NCBI GenBank assembly: GCA_038748065.1
Contig: JBCDJG010000009.1
Span: 57,707 to 121,706 of the forward strand
DNA: 64,000 nucleotides
Direction: 5' to 3'
DNA from: JBCDJG01 sp038748065
GTDB lineage: Bacteria; Pseudomonadota; Gammaproteobacteria; Pseudomonadales; Halieaceae
In this document: positions 34,644-42,474 of the stretch, piece after piece
How the letters are laid out: every line of letters begins with the position of its first letter
Numbering within the stretch: the first letter of the stretch is position 1
Translations under genes and position numbers: made by a program
Notes under the pieces: generated by a model
The model's database searches: none
The model's input: the letters and a program-made list of their open reading frames with translations, nothing else
What the model was told of the DNA's origin: nothing

Positions 34644-34954
34644 CAAGAACTCCCGCAGTCTTTTTATCTAATAATCTGCTTGCGAGAGCCAGGCTGTGGC
34701 AAAAAGCTCCCGCTGCAGCATCATAGGTCATCGAACCATCTTGCAACAAGCGTGGCGCAGGGCAGCCGCAGAATTACCAAGGTTCGTAAACGATCCGGGG
34801 GTGATCGAACCCGGTCGCCAAGGTCGCTTGTCCACCATGTGTACATCTTCTCGCCACGACTGTGTCACAGTTTTCTGATCCTCCGCTTGCGATCCTGCCG
34901 TAAGTGTCCCAACCGCGGTGTCGCGGTCAACCGAACAAGCGGAGTCCACACGTC
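34644..34954. other. Divergent intergenic region between TonB receptor and secreted protein
   Basis: A 311-bp region without convincing coding frames. It holds a perfect 13-bp palindrome ACTGTG-T-CACAGT at 34859-34871, a candidate operator. Downstream, a nested inverted repeat (34881-34944) reaches into the Shine-Dalgarno of the gene at 34955. No tRNA fold was found despite a tRNA-like stretch near 34806. Confidence 0.5.
34881..34944 (+). promoter_or_regulatory. Nested leader hairpin that may hide the Shine-Dalgarno
   Basis: CTCCGCTTG (34881-34889) is a perfect complement of CAAGCGGAG (34936-34944). The latter contains the GGAG that serves the ATG at 34955. Within the 46-nt loop is a second hairpin, ACCGC (34912-34916) with GCGGT (34923-34927). 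If transcribed, the outer stem would cover the ribosome site, as in thermosensors or other translational switches. Confidence 0.45.
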
Positions 34955-35566
34955 ATGACTAAATTCCTTTCCAAGCTGTTGTTCTTGACCCTGCTGGGTA
35001 CCGGCGCTGCCTGGGCCGCACCCACTGCCCAACTCGATCGCGGTGCCACCCGCGTCGCGTTGGAAATGAGCTTCCTCGAAGCCCTGTCGGCCAATGGTAT
35101 TGACGTCGCAACGATCGACCGCGGCGCACTCAATACCCGCACGCTTACCCTGCGCTTCCCGGTACGCGGCGGCGCCGTAGATGCCGGCACCGTAGAGGGC
35201 GACATCTTCCACGTCGGCGGCCTGAGCCTGAGTCGCGATGACAGCGAGGTTTCGCTGCTCAACTTCACGATTGAGACCTACAACACGCCCGACATTCTGA
35301 CCAGCACCGAGCGCTCTCCGCAGCTGACGGGCGTGGTCGTCCTGAACGGTGACACGCTTGGCCGCTTCCCGCTCTTCGATCTCGACCTGTCCAACGCGGC
35401 GGTCGTGATTGGTGACGACGGTAGCCTCAAAGTACGCAACGTCGGCGTAACCATTTCAGCCGCGGCCTCGCTGGCCATCGATACGGTCTTTGGTACCGGC
35501 GACATCACTGGGCTGGACGTCGGCGTCGCGCGCGTCAGCACCATGATCATGGGTCTGATTGAGTAA
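34955..35566 (+). CDS. Secreted protein of unknown function
   Basis: A 203-residue protein starting at ATG 34955. The signal peptide (MTKFLSKLLFLTLLGTGAAWA) predicts cleavage after AWA. The mature part lacks Cys, is rich in Thr, Val, Gly and Asp, and has a regular beta-strand pattern (TLTLRFPVRGG, GLSLSRDDSEVSLLNFTIE, GVVVLNGDTLG, GSLKVRNVGVTISA), suggesting an all-beta periplasmic or surface protein. No family recognised. It has its own structured leader and an intrinsic terminator, so it is probably transcribed alone. Confidence 0.7.
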   Translation: MTKFLSKLLFLTLLGTGAAWAAPTAQLDRGATRVALEMSFLEALSANGIDVATIDRGALNTRTLTLRFPVRGGAVDAGTVEGDIFHVGGLSLSRDDSEVSLLNFTIETYNTPDILTSTERSPQLTGVVVLNGDTLGRFPLFDLDLSNAAVVIGDDGSLKVRNVGVTISAAASLAIDTVFGTGDITGLDVGVARVSTMIMGLIE

Positions 35567-35624
35567 ACACCAGTTGAAAGCACCGGATGGTATGCTGCAG
35601 GAAACCACCGATGCACCTTCTTCA

Positions 35625-35650
35625 CGGGCACCTCAGGGTGCCCGTTTTTA
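35625..35650 (+). terminator. Intrinsic terminator after the secreted-protein gene
   Basis: CGGGCACC (35625-35632) pairs with GGTGCCCG (35637-35644) around a TCAG loop and is followed by five T and TATTTC. It lies 58 nt after the stop and before the NTF2-like gene. Confidence 0.88.
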
Positions 35651-35707
35651 TTTCCATCTATACTGGCTACCTCTGAAACCTGCGACAACAATAAAGAGGA
35701 GCCCGAC

Positions 35708-36244
35708 ATGCACGATAAAAAGGCCGTCGAACAGGAAGCCCTTGAGACCTACAAGCGTTTCACTGCGGAGCGCGACCGCGTCGATGAAGGAGAGCAAGGC
35801 TGGGAGGTGATGGCCGATTTCTTCACCGAAGATGCCGTCTATATTGACCCCGCCTGGGGCAGGCAGGAAGGCCGCGAAACCATTCGAGAGTTTTTTGTTG
35901 CCTCCATGGCAGCGCTAACCGGGCACGGCTGGACCAGCCCCAAGCGCTGGACCATGCTTGATGGCCATCGCATCGTCAGTCACTGGGACCAGGTCATCGG
36001 CGGCGATAATACCGACCAGACCTATGCTGCTCCGGGCCTTTCCATTCTCTACTATGCGGGCGACGGGCTGTTCTGCTACAGCCACGATTACCTGAACATG
36101 ATGTGGGTTAATGAGATTCTCAGAGACATGGCCTGGCGGCCCCCGTCTGGCTTCAACATGCCGCCCGAGAAGCCGGTATGGCATACAGACCTGCCCGCGG
36201 CCTGGCAGCATCTTCCTGACGCCTTTACCGAGCAGGGGGTTTAG
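35708..36244 (+). CDS. NTF2-like (SnoaL-type) protein
   Basis: A 178-residue soluble protein. ETYKRFTAERDRVDEGEQGWEVMADFFTEDAVYIDPAWGRQEGRETIREFF has the SnoaL/NTF2-like cone fold pattern: an N-terminal helix, then the D-A-V-Y-x-D-P strand and G-R-E-x-I-R-x-F helix. It is longer than typical members through a Trp/Pro-rich C-terminus (about 140-178). Such proteins are small-molecule isomerases, dehydratases, cyclases or binding proteins. It is 2 bp before the DapB-like reductase gene, so the two are probably co-translated and may act in one catabolic step. Confidence 0.75.
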   Translation: MHDKKAVEQEALETYKRFTAERDRVDEGEQGWEVMADFFTEDAVYIDPAWGRQEGRETIREFFVASMAALTGHGWTSPKRWTMLDGHRIVSHWDQVIGGDNTDQTYAAPGLSILYYAGDGLFCYSHDYLNMMWVNEILRDMAWRPPSGFNMPPEKPVWHTDLPAAWQHLPDAFTEQGV

Positions 36245-36246
36245 CT

Positions 36247-37305
36247 ATGCCACTTCGCGTCATCCAGTGGGCCACCGGCGGCGTGGGCCGTGCGTCGATA
36301 GAGGCGATTCTCGATCACCCCGAGCTGGAACTCGTTGGCTGCTGGGTCCACAGCGAAAGCAAGGCCGGGCGTGATGCCGCTGAACTGGTCGGTAGAGATT
36401 TGATCGGCGTACTGGCAAGCCGTGATATTGAAGAGCTGCTAGCGCTGTCCGCCGACTGCGTGGTTTACAGCCCGGTCATGGCAGATCCGACTCTGGTCTG
36501 CCGGCTGCTGGCGAGCGGTAAGAATGTCGTGACCCCGCTTAACTGGTTCTACCCAGGCGACCGCGACGTAAGCGCGTTGGAGGCAGCCTGCGCAGAGGGA
36601 TCAAGTACCCTGCACGGCACCGGCATCCACCCTGGGGGCGTCACCGAGCGGTTTCCGCTAACGCTATCGGCGCTGTCCAACCGCATCACCCACGTGCGTG
36701 CCGAAGAGTTTTCGGATATCCGCACCTACAGCGCACCCGACGTGATCAGCGACATCATGCTTTTCGGCAAGACCCCGGAAGAAGCCTCTGCGTCGCCGAT
36801 GGTCGCCTTCCTGGGCGAGGGCTTCCGGCAGTCCATGGATATGATGATGGATGAGCTTAGCTTCGATAAGCGTGCGACCTTTGTTCCCGGGCACGAGGTC
36901 GCCGTTGCGACGGCACCTATCGACTCGCCGATTGGCCAAATCGAGCCTGGTAAAGTGGCCGCACAGCGCTTCACCTGGCAGTACCAGATCGACCAGGCAT
37001 CGGTCATCACGGTGCGCGTGAACTGGTTCATGGGCCAGGAAAATCTCGATCCGCCGTGGAACTTCGGTGATGAAGGCGAGCGCTTCGAAGTCGAAATCGA
37101 TGGCGACCCCGGCACTAAGGCTGTATTCCACGGTTGGCACCCGCACTCAGTCGCCGCGGGCCTGGAGCGAAACCCGGGCATCGTCGTGACGGCAAACCAT
37201 TGCGTGTCAGCAATACCGTACGTCTGTGCTGCCGAAAGCGGCGTTCGGACCTACCTCGACCTCCCGCTCATTGCAGGCCGCGCCGCGCCGGGGCTCAGGG
37301 GCTGA
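36247..37305 (+). CDS. DapB-like NAD(P)-dependent oxidoreductase
   Basis: A 352-residue cytoplasmic protein with an N-terminal Rossmann fold: VIQWATGGVGRASIEAIL is the dinucleotide loop, of the dihydrodipicolinate-reductase N-terminal type, and DCVVYSPVMAD ends the domain. The C-terminal half is unlike true DapB and matches the family often annotated as 'dihydrodipicolinate reductase' in actinobacteria and marine proteobacteria, related to 2,4-diaminopentanoate dehydrogenase. HGTGIHPGGVTERFPL is a distinctive loop. A role in lysine synthesis is unlikely in this context. Follows the NTF2-like gene by 2 bp. Confidence 0.75.
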   Translation: MPLRVIQWATGGVGRASIEAILDHPELELVGCWVHSESKAGRDAAELVGRDLIGVLASRDIEELLALSADCVVYSPVMADPTLVCRLLASGKNVVTPLNWFYPGDRDVSALEAACAEGSSTLHGTGIHPGGVTERFPLTLSALSNRITHVRAEEFSDIRTYSAPDVISDIMLFGKTPEEASASPMVAFLGEGFRQSMDMMMDELSFDKRATFVPGHEVAVATAPIDSPIGQIEPGKVAAQRFTWQYQIDQASVITVRVNWFMGQENLDPPWNFGDEGERFEVEIDGDPGTKAVFHGWHPHSVAAGLERNPGIVVTANHCVSAIPYVCAAESGVRTYLDLPLIAGRAAPGLRG

Positions 37306-37471
37306 TCAAGCTTTCTACGTGCTGACCCACGCTGCTATTCCAAGCCGCTTAGCGCTTTGATAAAAACCTGATCTTGAACTAGCTTTCAGGAGTGGGCGCA
37401 GCGCTTTCTGTCGCCCAATCCCGCACCGCAAACGGGGTTAACAGGCGCACGATCATAAAAGGGTTAGTTAC

Positions 37472-38992
37472 ATGCTATACGCTATGCCAGGCAGCGATGA
37501 TGCCATCTTCAGCTTCAAGTCACGCTACGAGAACTTTATCGGAGGCGAGTGGGTTGCCCCGGCAGAAGGCGCTTATTTCGACAATATCTCGCCGGTTAAC
37601 GGCGTAGCGTTCTGCTCGATCCCCCGCTCCAGCCAGGCAGATCTGAACAAGGCACTGGATGCGGCCCACGCTGCGGCGCCAGCCTGGGGCAAAACGGCCG
37701 CTGCGGAGCGGGCCAATGTGCTGCTGAAGGTCGCGGACCGCATAGAGGACAACCTGGAAACCCTGGCCTACGTGGAAACGTGGGAAAACGGCAAGGGTAT
37801 TCGGGAAACGCTGAATGCGGATATCCCGCTGCTCGTTGATCACTTTCGCTACTTCGCCGGCTGTATCCGGGCCCAGGAGGGAACGGCCACGGAGCTCGAC
37901 GCGACCACCGTGTCCTATCACTTTCACGAGCCGCTCGGCGTCGTCGGCCAGATCATCCCCTGGAACTTTCCGCTGTTGATGGCCGGCTGGAAACTTGCAC
38001 CGGCGCTGGCAGCAGGCAACTGCGTCATCCTGAAACCTGCGGAACAAACCCCGGTATCCGTACTGGTGATGATGGAAATGATTCAGGACCTGCTGCCGCC
38101 CGGCACGGTCAACATCCTGAACGGCTACGGATCTGAAATCGGCCAGGCACTGGCGAGCTGCGATCGCATCGCCAAGATTGCATTTACCGGCTCCACCGCT
38201 GTCGGCCACATCATCCTGGCGAACGCGGCCAAGACACTGATCCCCTCTACGGTGGAGCTGGGCGGCAAGTCCCCGAACATCTATTTCGAAGACATCATGT
38301 CCCACGAGGACGATTTCATCAGCAAATGCGTTGAGGGCCTGTTACTGGGATTCTTCAACCAGGGCGAGGTCTGCACCTGCCCGTCACGCGCCCTCGTGCA
38401 GGAAAGCATTTATGGCGATTTCATCGAACGCGTGCTCGAACGCGCTGGCCAGATAAAACAGGGTAACCCGCTCGATACCGAAACAATGGTCGGGGCCCAG
38501 GCCAGCAAGGAGCAGTTCGACAAGATCATGGGCTACATGGACATCGCCCGAGAGGAAGGCGCTGAATTTCTCTTCGGCGGCGGCAAAGCAGCAGTCGGCA
38601 GCGATATCGCCGGAGGCTATTACGTTGAGCCCACGCTTCTGAAGGGCAGTAACGACATGCGGGTATTCCAGGAGGAGATCTTTGGGCCAACCCTTGGGGT
38701 CACAACCTTCAAGGATGAGGCCGAAGCGCTGGCCATCGCCAATAATACCGACTACGGGCTCGGCGCCGGTGTCTGGACACGCGATACCAACCTCGCGTTC
38801 AGGATGGCCCGCAACATCCAGGCCGGGCGCGTATGGATGAACTGCTATCACGCCTACCCTGCCCATGCGGCCTTCGGCGGTTACAAGAAGTCAGGTATCG
38901 GCCGTGAAACCCATAAATCAGCCCTGGAACACTACCAGCAGACAAAAAATATGCTGGTGAGCCACGACATCAATCCGCTGGGCTTTTTCTAG
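37472..38992 (+). CDS. NAD-dependent aldehyde dehydrogenase (ExaC/AldB-like)
   Basis: A 506-residue enzyme of the ALDH superfamily oxidising aldehydes to acids. The catalytic Glu262 is in VELGGKSPNIYFED and the catalytic Cys301 in GEVCTCPSR, which has the double-Cys typical of ExaC/AldB-type acetaldehyde dehydrogenases. PWNFPLLMAGWKLAPALAAGN and FTGSTAVGH are the NAD-binding segments, and QEEIFGPTLGV and the C-terminal GGYKKSGIGRETHK are conserved. The length matches ExaC. It is 166 bp after the DapB-like gene with no terminator seen between them, and convergent with the DsbB-like gene. Confidence 0.93.
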   Translation: MLYAMPGSDDAIFSFKSRYENFIGGEWVAPAEGAYFDNISPVNGVAFCSIPRSSQADLNKALDAAHAAAPAWGKTAAAERANVLLKVADRIEDNLETLAYVETWENGKGIRETLNADIPLLVDHFRYFAGCIRAQEGTATELDATTVSYHFHEPLGVVGQIIPWNFPLLMAGWKLAPALAAGNCVILKPAEQTPVSVLVMMEMIQDLLPPGTVNILNGYGSEIGQALASCDRIAKIAFTGSTAVGHIILANAAKTLIPSTVELGGKSPNIYFEDIMSHEDDFISKCVEGLLLGFFNQGEVCTCPSRALVQESIYGDFIERVLERAGQIKQGNPLDTETMVGAQASKEQFDKIMGYMDIAREEGAEFLFGGGKAAVGSDIAGGYYVEPTLLKGSNDMRVFQEEIFGPTLGVTTFKDEAEALAIANNTDYGLGAGVWTRDTNLAFRMARNIQAGRVWMNCYHAYPAHAAFGGYKKSGIGRETHKSALEHYQQTKNMLVSHDINPLGFF

Positions 38993-39021
38993 GCCAGGGA
39001 GCGCGCTCTCAGCCACAAACC

Positions 39022-39050
39022 GCGGCTGTGCGTCCGACGCGCGCAGCCGC
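39022..39050. terminator. Possible bidirectional terminator hairpin
   Basis: An 11-bp stem with one G-T pair (39022-39032 with 39040-39050, loop 7 nt) lies between the convergent aldehyde dehydrogenase and DsbB-like genes, one base beyond the latter's stop. It lacks a clear T run on either side, so it would be a weak or factor-assisted terminator. Confidence 0.45.
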
Positions 39051-39051
39051 C

Positions 39052-39588
39052 CTAGTCCCCCGCTGCGGCGCTGAGTGTTACCAGTAGCGCCGCAGCGGCA
39101 GTGATGGCGAGCAGCGTTGAAACCACAATTAAGTACTGTGCCATACTGATGCCAAAAGGCATCTCAGGCGTGAAACCGCACAGGTTTCGAACCTCGAACA
39201 AGAATGGAATCCAGCGATCAAGGGCGAACCAGTCAGGGAAGCCCAGAAAGAAGCTACAGGCCCCGTCTCCCTTGCCATTTTCCAGGTCGAGAAGATATTT
39301 ACATCGCTCCCAAAGTCCGACCGTGCACGCCAGGGTCAGTGCCTGACCAACAAGCGTTAACCAGGGGGTCGATGGTAGCACCAGCATAATGAGGCCAACC
39401 AGCGTGAAGCCAGCCACCCAGATACGGACGTGAATGCAAACCTGGCAGGGCTCATCGCCCAGCACGTACTGGTAATAAAGTGCCACGGTCTCTAGCGCTA
39501 CGCCGACGGCCACCACGCACAGCCAGTACCAACGCGTTGTTAACAAGCGCTGCGCTCGCGTGTTCATCTTTACTACCCAGCCATTCAT
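39052..39588 (-). CDS. DsbB-like disulfide-generating membrane protein
   Basis: A 178-residue protein with four hydrophobic helices. The first periplasmic loop has Cys48-x-x-Cys51 (EPCQVCIHVR) and the second has Cys111 and Cys137 in the context ACSFFLGFPDWFALDRWIPFLFEVRNLCG (split here by its loop), the pattern of the DsbB/DsbI quinone-linked oxidases that re-oxidise DsbA. A later in-frame ATG at 39567 (MNTRAQRLL) is an equally good start and would remove seven residues. No dsbA is adjacent, so its thiol partner is elsewhere. Divergent from the CphA-like gene. Confidence 0.8.
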   Translation of the reverse strand: MNGWVVKMNTRAQRLLTTRWYWLCVVAVGVALETVALYYQYVLGDEPCQVCIHVRIWVAGFTLVGLIMLVLPSTPWLTLVGQALTLACTVGLWERCKYLLDLENGKGDGACSFFLGFPDWFALDRWIPFLFEVRNLCGFTPEMPFGISMAQYLIVVSTLLAITAAAALLVTLSAAAGD

Positions 39589-39712
39589 GAGGAAGTTCGG
39601 TTTGGAAGTGCCCGCAGTGTAACGGTCAGTGTGGCATGATCAAGTAAAATTCCAGTAACAACTCATGCATTACAAGCAGCTAGCGAATCTCTGCGTTGGC
39701 CATGACGCCAAC

Positions 39713-39740
39713 GTAGCCTACAATCGCCCGAGGAGGCTAC
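39713..39740 (+). promoter_or_regulatory. Inverted repeat covering the Shine-Dalgarno of the CphA-like gene
   Basis: GTAGCC (39713-39718) and GGCTAC (39735-39740) form a 6-bp inverted repeat. The second arm overlaps the AGGAGG that serves the ATG at 39745. A very similar element occurs at 42377-42415, sharing TCGCC-(1-2 nt)-AGGAGGCTAC, so the pair may be a common operator or RNA element. Confidence 0.5.
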
Positions 39741-39744
39741 CGCA

Positions 39745-41931
39745 ATGCATTTTATCGGCATAAACCTTGTCGGAGGTCCGTCACTGTTCCACCCTGAGTC
39801 CTGCGTCTGCGCGTCATTGGCTCTGACACCACAGGAGCAGTCGCTCATCGCCGAAAACGCGGGGGCACTTCTCGACAGTGCAGGCCCGCTCTTGCAACAC
39901 TTTGGCACTGTTCCGGGCGACGTAGACGATACCACCGGTCAGGCTCCGGCCTTAGTGACAGTCGCCTCGCAACTCGTGACCGCCATGCTGCGCGCTTCGG
40001 CGGCTTACCATGGGCCTGCACGTATCGTGCGTGACGCATCCGGCGAGGTGTTTCATATCGCTTTACCGGAGTTCAACCATCGAGCGGAGGGCACCGCCCT
40101 GCAGGTGGCGATCACAGCAGCGATCGCCATGCTGCCTGCGCCCATCCGCGAGCCTTTTCTCTCGGGCTCCTCCGTACACGACCCTGTTGGTCTGTGCCAG
40201 CATTTTGTATCGACTGCGGCCTTCCGCAGCCGCGCGCTGTCTATTCAGGATATGGTCACAGAGCTGCGACGTAGAGGCCTGCAGTGGCTCTACCTGGATC
40301 GCCACCCGGGCCAGGAGCAACAGATTCAAATCGGCTTTGGTCGCTTCCAGCGCCTGTTCAACGGCACCGTCAACTTCGAGACGGCCCATGGTGGCGTCAA
40401 CCTCTCGCGGAGCAAGTTAAACACCTCCCAATTTCTCAGCGACCTGGGTTTTCCGGTGACCCGCCAATCAGCCGTTGGCTCAGCGCAGGAGGCTATCGAC
40501 GCTGCCAATCGTCTGGGCTATCCGGTTGTCTTAAAGTCAGACACCGGCACGATGGGCGCACAGGTATGCTGCGACCTGCGCTCCAGCGACGAAGTGGCCC
40601 GCGCCCATGCAGAACTGACAGCAGGGGCGCCGGAGGGGGAGTTACCGGTCCTATTAGTAGAAAACCATGTTGAGGGTGAGGATTATCGAATAACGACAGT
40701 TGATGGCAAGTTCCAGCACGCTGTGCATCGGGAGCCCGCTGCGGTCGTTGGCGACGGCGTGCATAACATTCGCCAATTGGTCGACCTTGAGAACGCCAGC
40801 CCCTTGCGCGGCCCGAAACACGAAAAGCCCACTTATCTCTCGCTGCAGTTGGGTGACAAAGAGAAACAGGAACTGGAACGACACGGCCTGAGCCCGGAAT
40901 CAGTACCTGAGCGCGGCAGTACAATCAAGCTTCGAGCCAATGCGAACTGGTCAAGCGGCGGCAAGGCTCATTTTGTGGATGACCACTTGCATCCCGACAA
41001 CCGAGCCTTCGCCGAGCGACTCGCCCGCGCGGTCGGTATCACGTGGCTGGGTATTGATGTTATATCGAGGGATATCAGCCGTTCGTTCCTGGAAGAGCCA
41101 ATGACGGTGCTTGAGATCAACCATAACCCCTGGCTGCTTAGAACAGTTGACAAAAATGGCAAGCTTCGCAATGAGGCGATGGCTGCGGTGGATATGCTGA
41201 TGCCGAACCTCGCGCGGGACTATATGCCGCTGATATTGATCATGGACATGACCCAGGGCTCAGACACTGCAGAGCATCTGGGCACCTGCTTGCAAAGGCT
41301 TGGCCGGCGGCCCGCGGTTAGCAGCGAGGCCGGCCTGACAGTGAACGGCCTGCGCTGGGCGCAGGCCAGCGACATGCAGTGGGCTGACCACAAGCTCACC
41401 GTTGTGCGCAATCCCGAGGCGGATATTGGCGTTATTGAGCGTTCACCAAAGACTGTACTGTCCGAGGGACTGGGTGTTGGCGGCTGCGACGTGGCCATTG
41501 TTTCAACAGTATCAAATGAGAAAACAGTGCTTGGGAAGTGGCCAAAGGGAGTGCAAGAAACTGAGGCAGCCAAGCTCCTGCTAGACCACTGTAAGCGAGG
41601 CTGCGTAGTGGACGTAGACAACTTCCCCTTATCGCTGCTGGCCGAGCATGCCTCGCCGGAGAGGCTTTGCCTAGTCTCCAAACAAGGGTGGTCGAGCGTC
41701 ATACAAAGCTACTGTGACCGGGGCGCTATGGCCGTGGTGGCGAGCAGCACCACAGGTCCAGTCGATACGATTCTGGTGAAGACGAGAACGTCCGAAGAGC
41801 CTGGCGAGATGCGAATGCGCTTTACTGAATCGAGATCGCGCGACGCCCAACTCTCTGCTCTGGGCGCCCTGCTTTGCCTCGGCATCTCGGTGGATGACGT
41901 GCTGCAGTCGATGTTCGATAGCGTCTCGTAG
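39745..41931 (+). CDS. Cyanophycin-synthetase-like ATP-grasp protein with decayed Mur-ligase module
   Basis: A 728-residue cytoplasmic protein. Residues 1-165 resemble the CphA N-domain. The ATP-grasp module (about 200-480) follows CphA closely: HGGVNLSRSKLNT, LGYPVVLKSDTGTMG, LLVENHVEGEDYRI, AAVVGDGVHNIRQLVD, RGSTIKLRANANWSSGG and a metal-binding EINHNPW (about 456). After 490 the sequence aligns to the start of the CphA Mur-ligase domain, but the P-loop TGTNGKTT is replaced by DMTQGSDT (about 501-508) and only about 235 of some 390 residues remain, with GLGVGGCDVAIVSTVSN still recognisable. It may ligate amino acids or dipeptides using only the ATP-grasp site, as reported for CphA2. No cyanophycinase gene is in the window. 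Confidence 0.82.
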   Translation: MHFIGINLVGGPSLFHPESCVCASLALTPQEQSLIAENAGALLDSAGPLLQHFGTVPGDVDDTTGQAPALVTVASQLVTAMLRASAAYHGPARIVRDASGEVFHIALPEFNHRAEGTALQVAITAAIAMLPAPIREPFLSGSSVHDPVGLCQHFVSTAAFRSRALSIQDMVTELRRRGLQWLYLDRHPGQEQQIQIGFGRFQRLFNGTVNFETAHGGVNLSRSKLNTSQFLSDLGFPVTRQSAVGSAQEAIDAANRLGYPVVLKSDTGTMGAQVCCDLRSSDEVARAHAELTAGAPEGELPVLLVENHVEGEDYRITTVDGKFQHAVHREPAAVVGDGVHNIRQLVDLENASPLRGPKHEKPTYLSLQLGDKEKQELERHGLSPESVPERGSTIKLRANANWSSGGKAHFVDDHLHPDNRAFAERLARAVGITWLGIDVISRDISRSFLEEPMTVLEINHNPWLLRTVDKNGKLRNEAMAAVDMLMPNLARDYMPLILIMDMTQGSDTAEHLGTCLQRLGRRPAVSSEAGLTVNGLRWAQASDMQWADHKLTVVRNPEADIGVIERSPKTVLSEGLGVGGCDVAIVSTVSNEKTVLGKWPKGVQETEAAKLLLDHCKRGCVVDVDNFPLSLLAEHASPERLCLVSKQGWSSVIQSYCDRGAMAVVASSTTGPVDTILVKTRTSEEPGEMRMRFTESRSRDAQLSALGALLCLGISVDDVLQSMFDSVS

Positions 41932-41961
41932 ATTGCGTCACAGTGTGCCTTGCGCGGCAAG

Positions 41962-42342
41962 TCAGTTTTTCGACCTGAACCGCACCTCAGAGCACTCGGC
42001 TTTTTCAACCTGGCAGAAAATATTGTAAGTGCCTTCGACCTTTTCGCAGCGCTTGTTCACCTTCTGCCTCGCGGCGTTCTCGCTGTAGGCGACATCCACG
42101 TACAGCCGATCGAAGGGACGCAGCACGCAGGCCTGCAAGGTGTGGGTTGTCGTTGTTACAGTATTCACTTGCGTTTTTTTGCCGCTCTGGGACGCCTTAT
42201 CGCTCCCAGCGGCGCTCGCTGCACCGCCTACGACCAGCACCAGGCTGACAATGAGTGCAACAAGGCTGGCAAGTCGCGGGGAATCGATGCCGCTTTCTTC
42301 TTCTATTCCTATCTCCATCTCTCTTGCTATTTCTCTTTCCAT
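41962..42342 (-). CDS. Small membrane-anchored or secreted protein, unknown function
   Basis: A 126-residue protein: an acidic N-terminus, one hydrophobic segment (LASLVALIVSLVLVVGGAAS, about 25-44), then a periplasmic part with four Cys (QACVL, KRCEK, IFCQV, AECSE) that could form two disulfides. The first 17 codons use AGA, ATA and GAA heavily and form a purine tract unlike the rest of the gene. The true start may be ATG 42318 or lie otherwise; GGAGG is 12 nt before ATG 42342. It is divergent from the YceI gene and faces the CphA-like gene's end. No family recognised. Confidence 0.5.
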   Translation of the reverse strand: MEREIAREMEIGIEEESGIDSPRLASLVALIVSLVLVVGGAASAAGSDKASQSGKKTQVNTVTTTTHTLQACVLRPFDRLYVDVAYSENAARQKVNKRCEKVEGTYNIFCQVEKAECSEVRFRSKN

Positions 42343-42376
42343 GGGCGACTTCTACCTCCGTTCCCGGCAAGTTTTC

Positions 42377-42415
42377 AGTGTAGCCGCTTTCCGAATTCGC
42401 CAAGGAGGCTACACT
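42377..42415. promoter_or_regulatory. 9-bp inverted repeat in the divergent 42342/42475 promoter region
   Basis: AGTGTAGCC (42377-42385) and GGCTACACT (42407-42415) are perfect complements separated by 21 bp. The right arm and its left flank match the element before the CphA-like gene (39713-39740). Its position between a leftward and a rightward gene fits an operator controlling one or both. Confidence 0.5.
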
Positions 42416-42474
42416 TTAGAGGCTCCGAACGCCACAATACAGACACCGCAACACGCATACCACGAGGTTTTGAT

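Noticed and set aside
34780..34820. tRNA-like stretch with GATCGAACCC
   Set aside because: No cloverleaf can be folded around it: acceptor and D-arm partners are missing.
36247..37305. dapB of lysine biosynthesis
   Set aside because: Only the Rossmann N-domain resembles DapB; the C-terminal half and the gene context differ.
37520..38305. A 261-codon antisense frame under the aldehyde dehydrogenase gene
   Set aside because: It mirrors a strongly conserved coding sequence, and its product is Gln/Arg/Val-rich with no recognisable motif.
39745..41931. A complete cyanophycin gene cluster
   Set aside because: No cyanophycinase, no second CphA and no isoaspartyl peptidase in the window; the L-asparaginase 12 kb away is a common gene and not evidence for cyanophycin.
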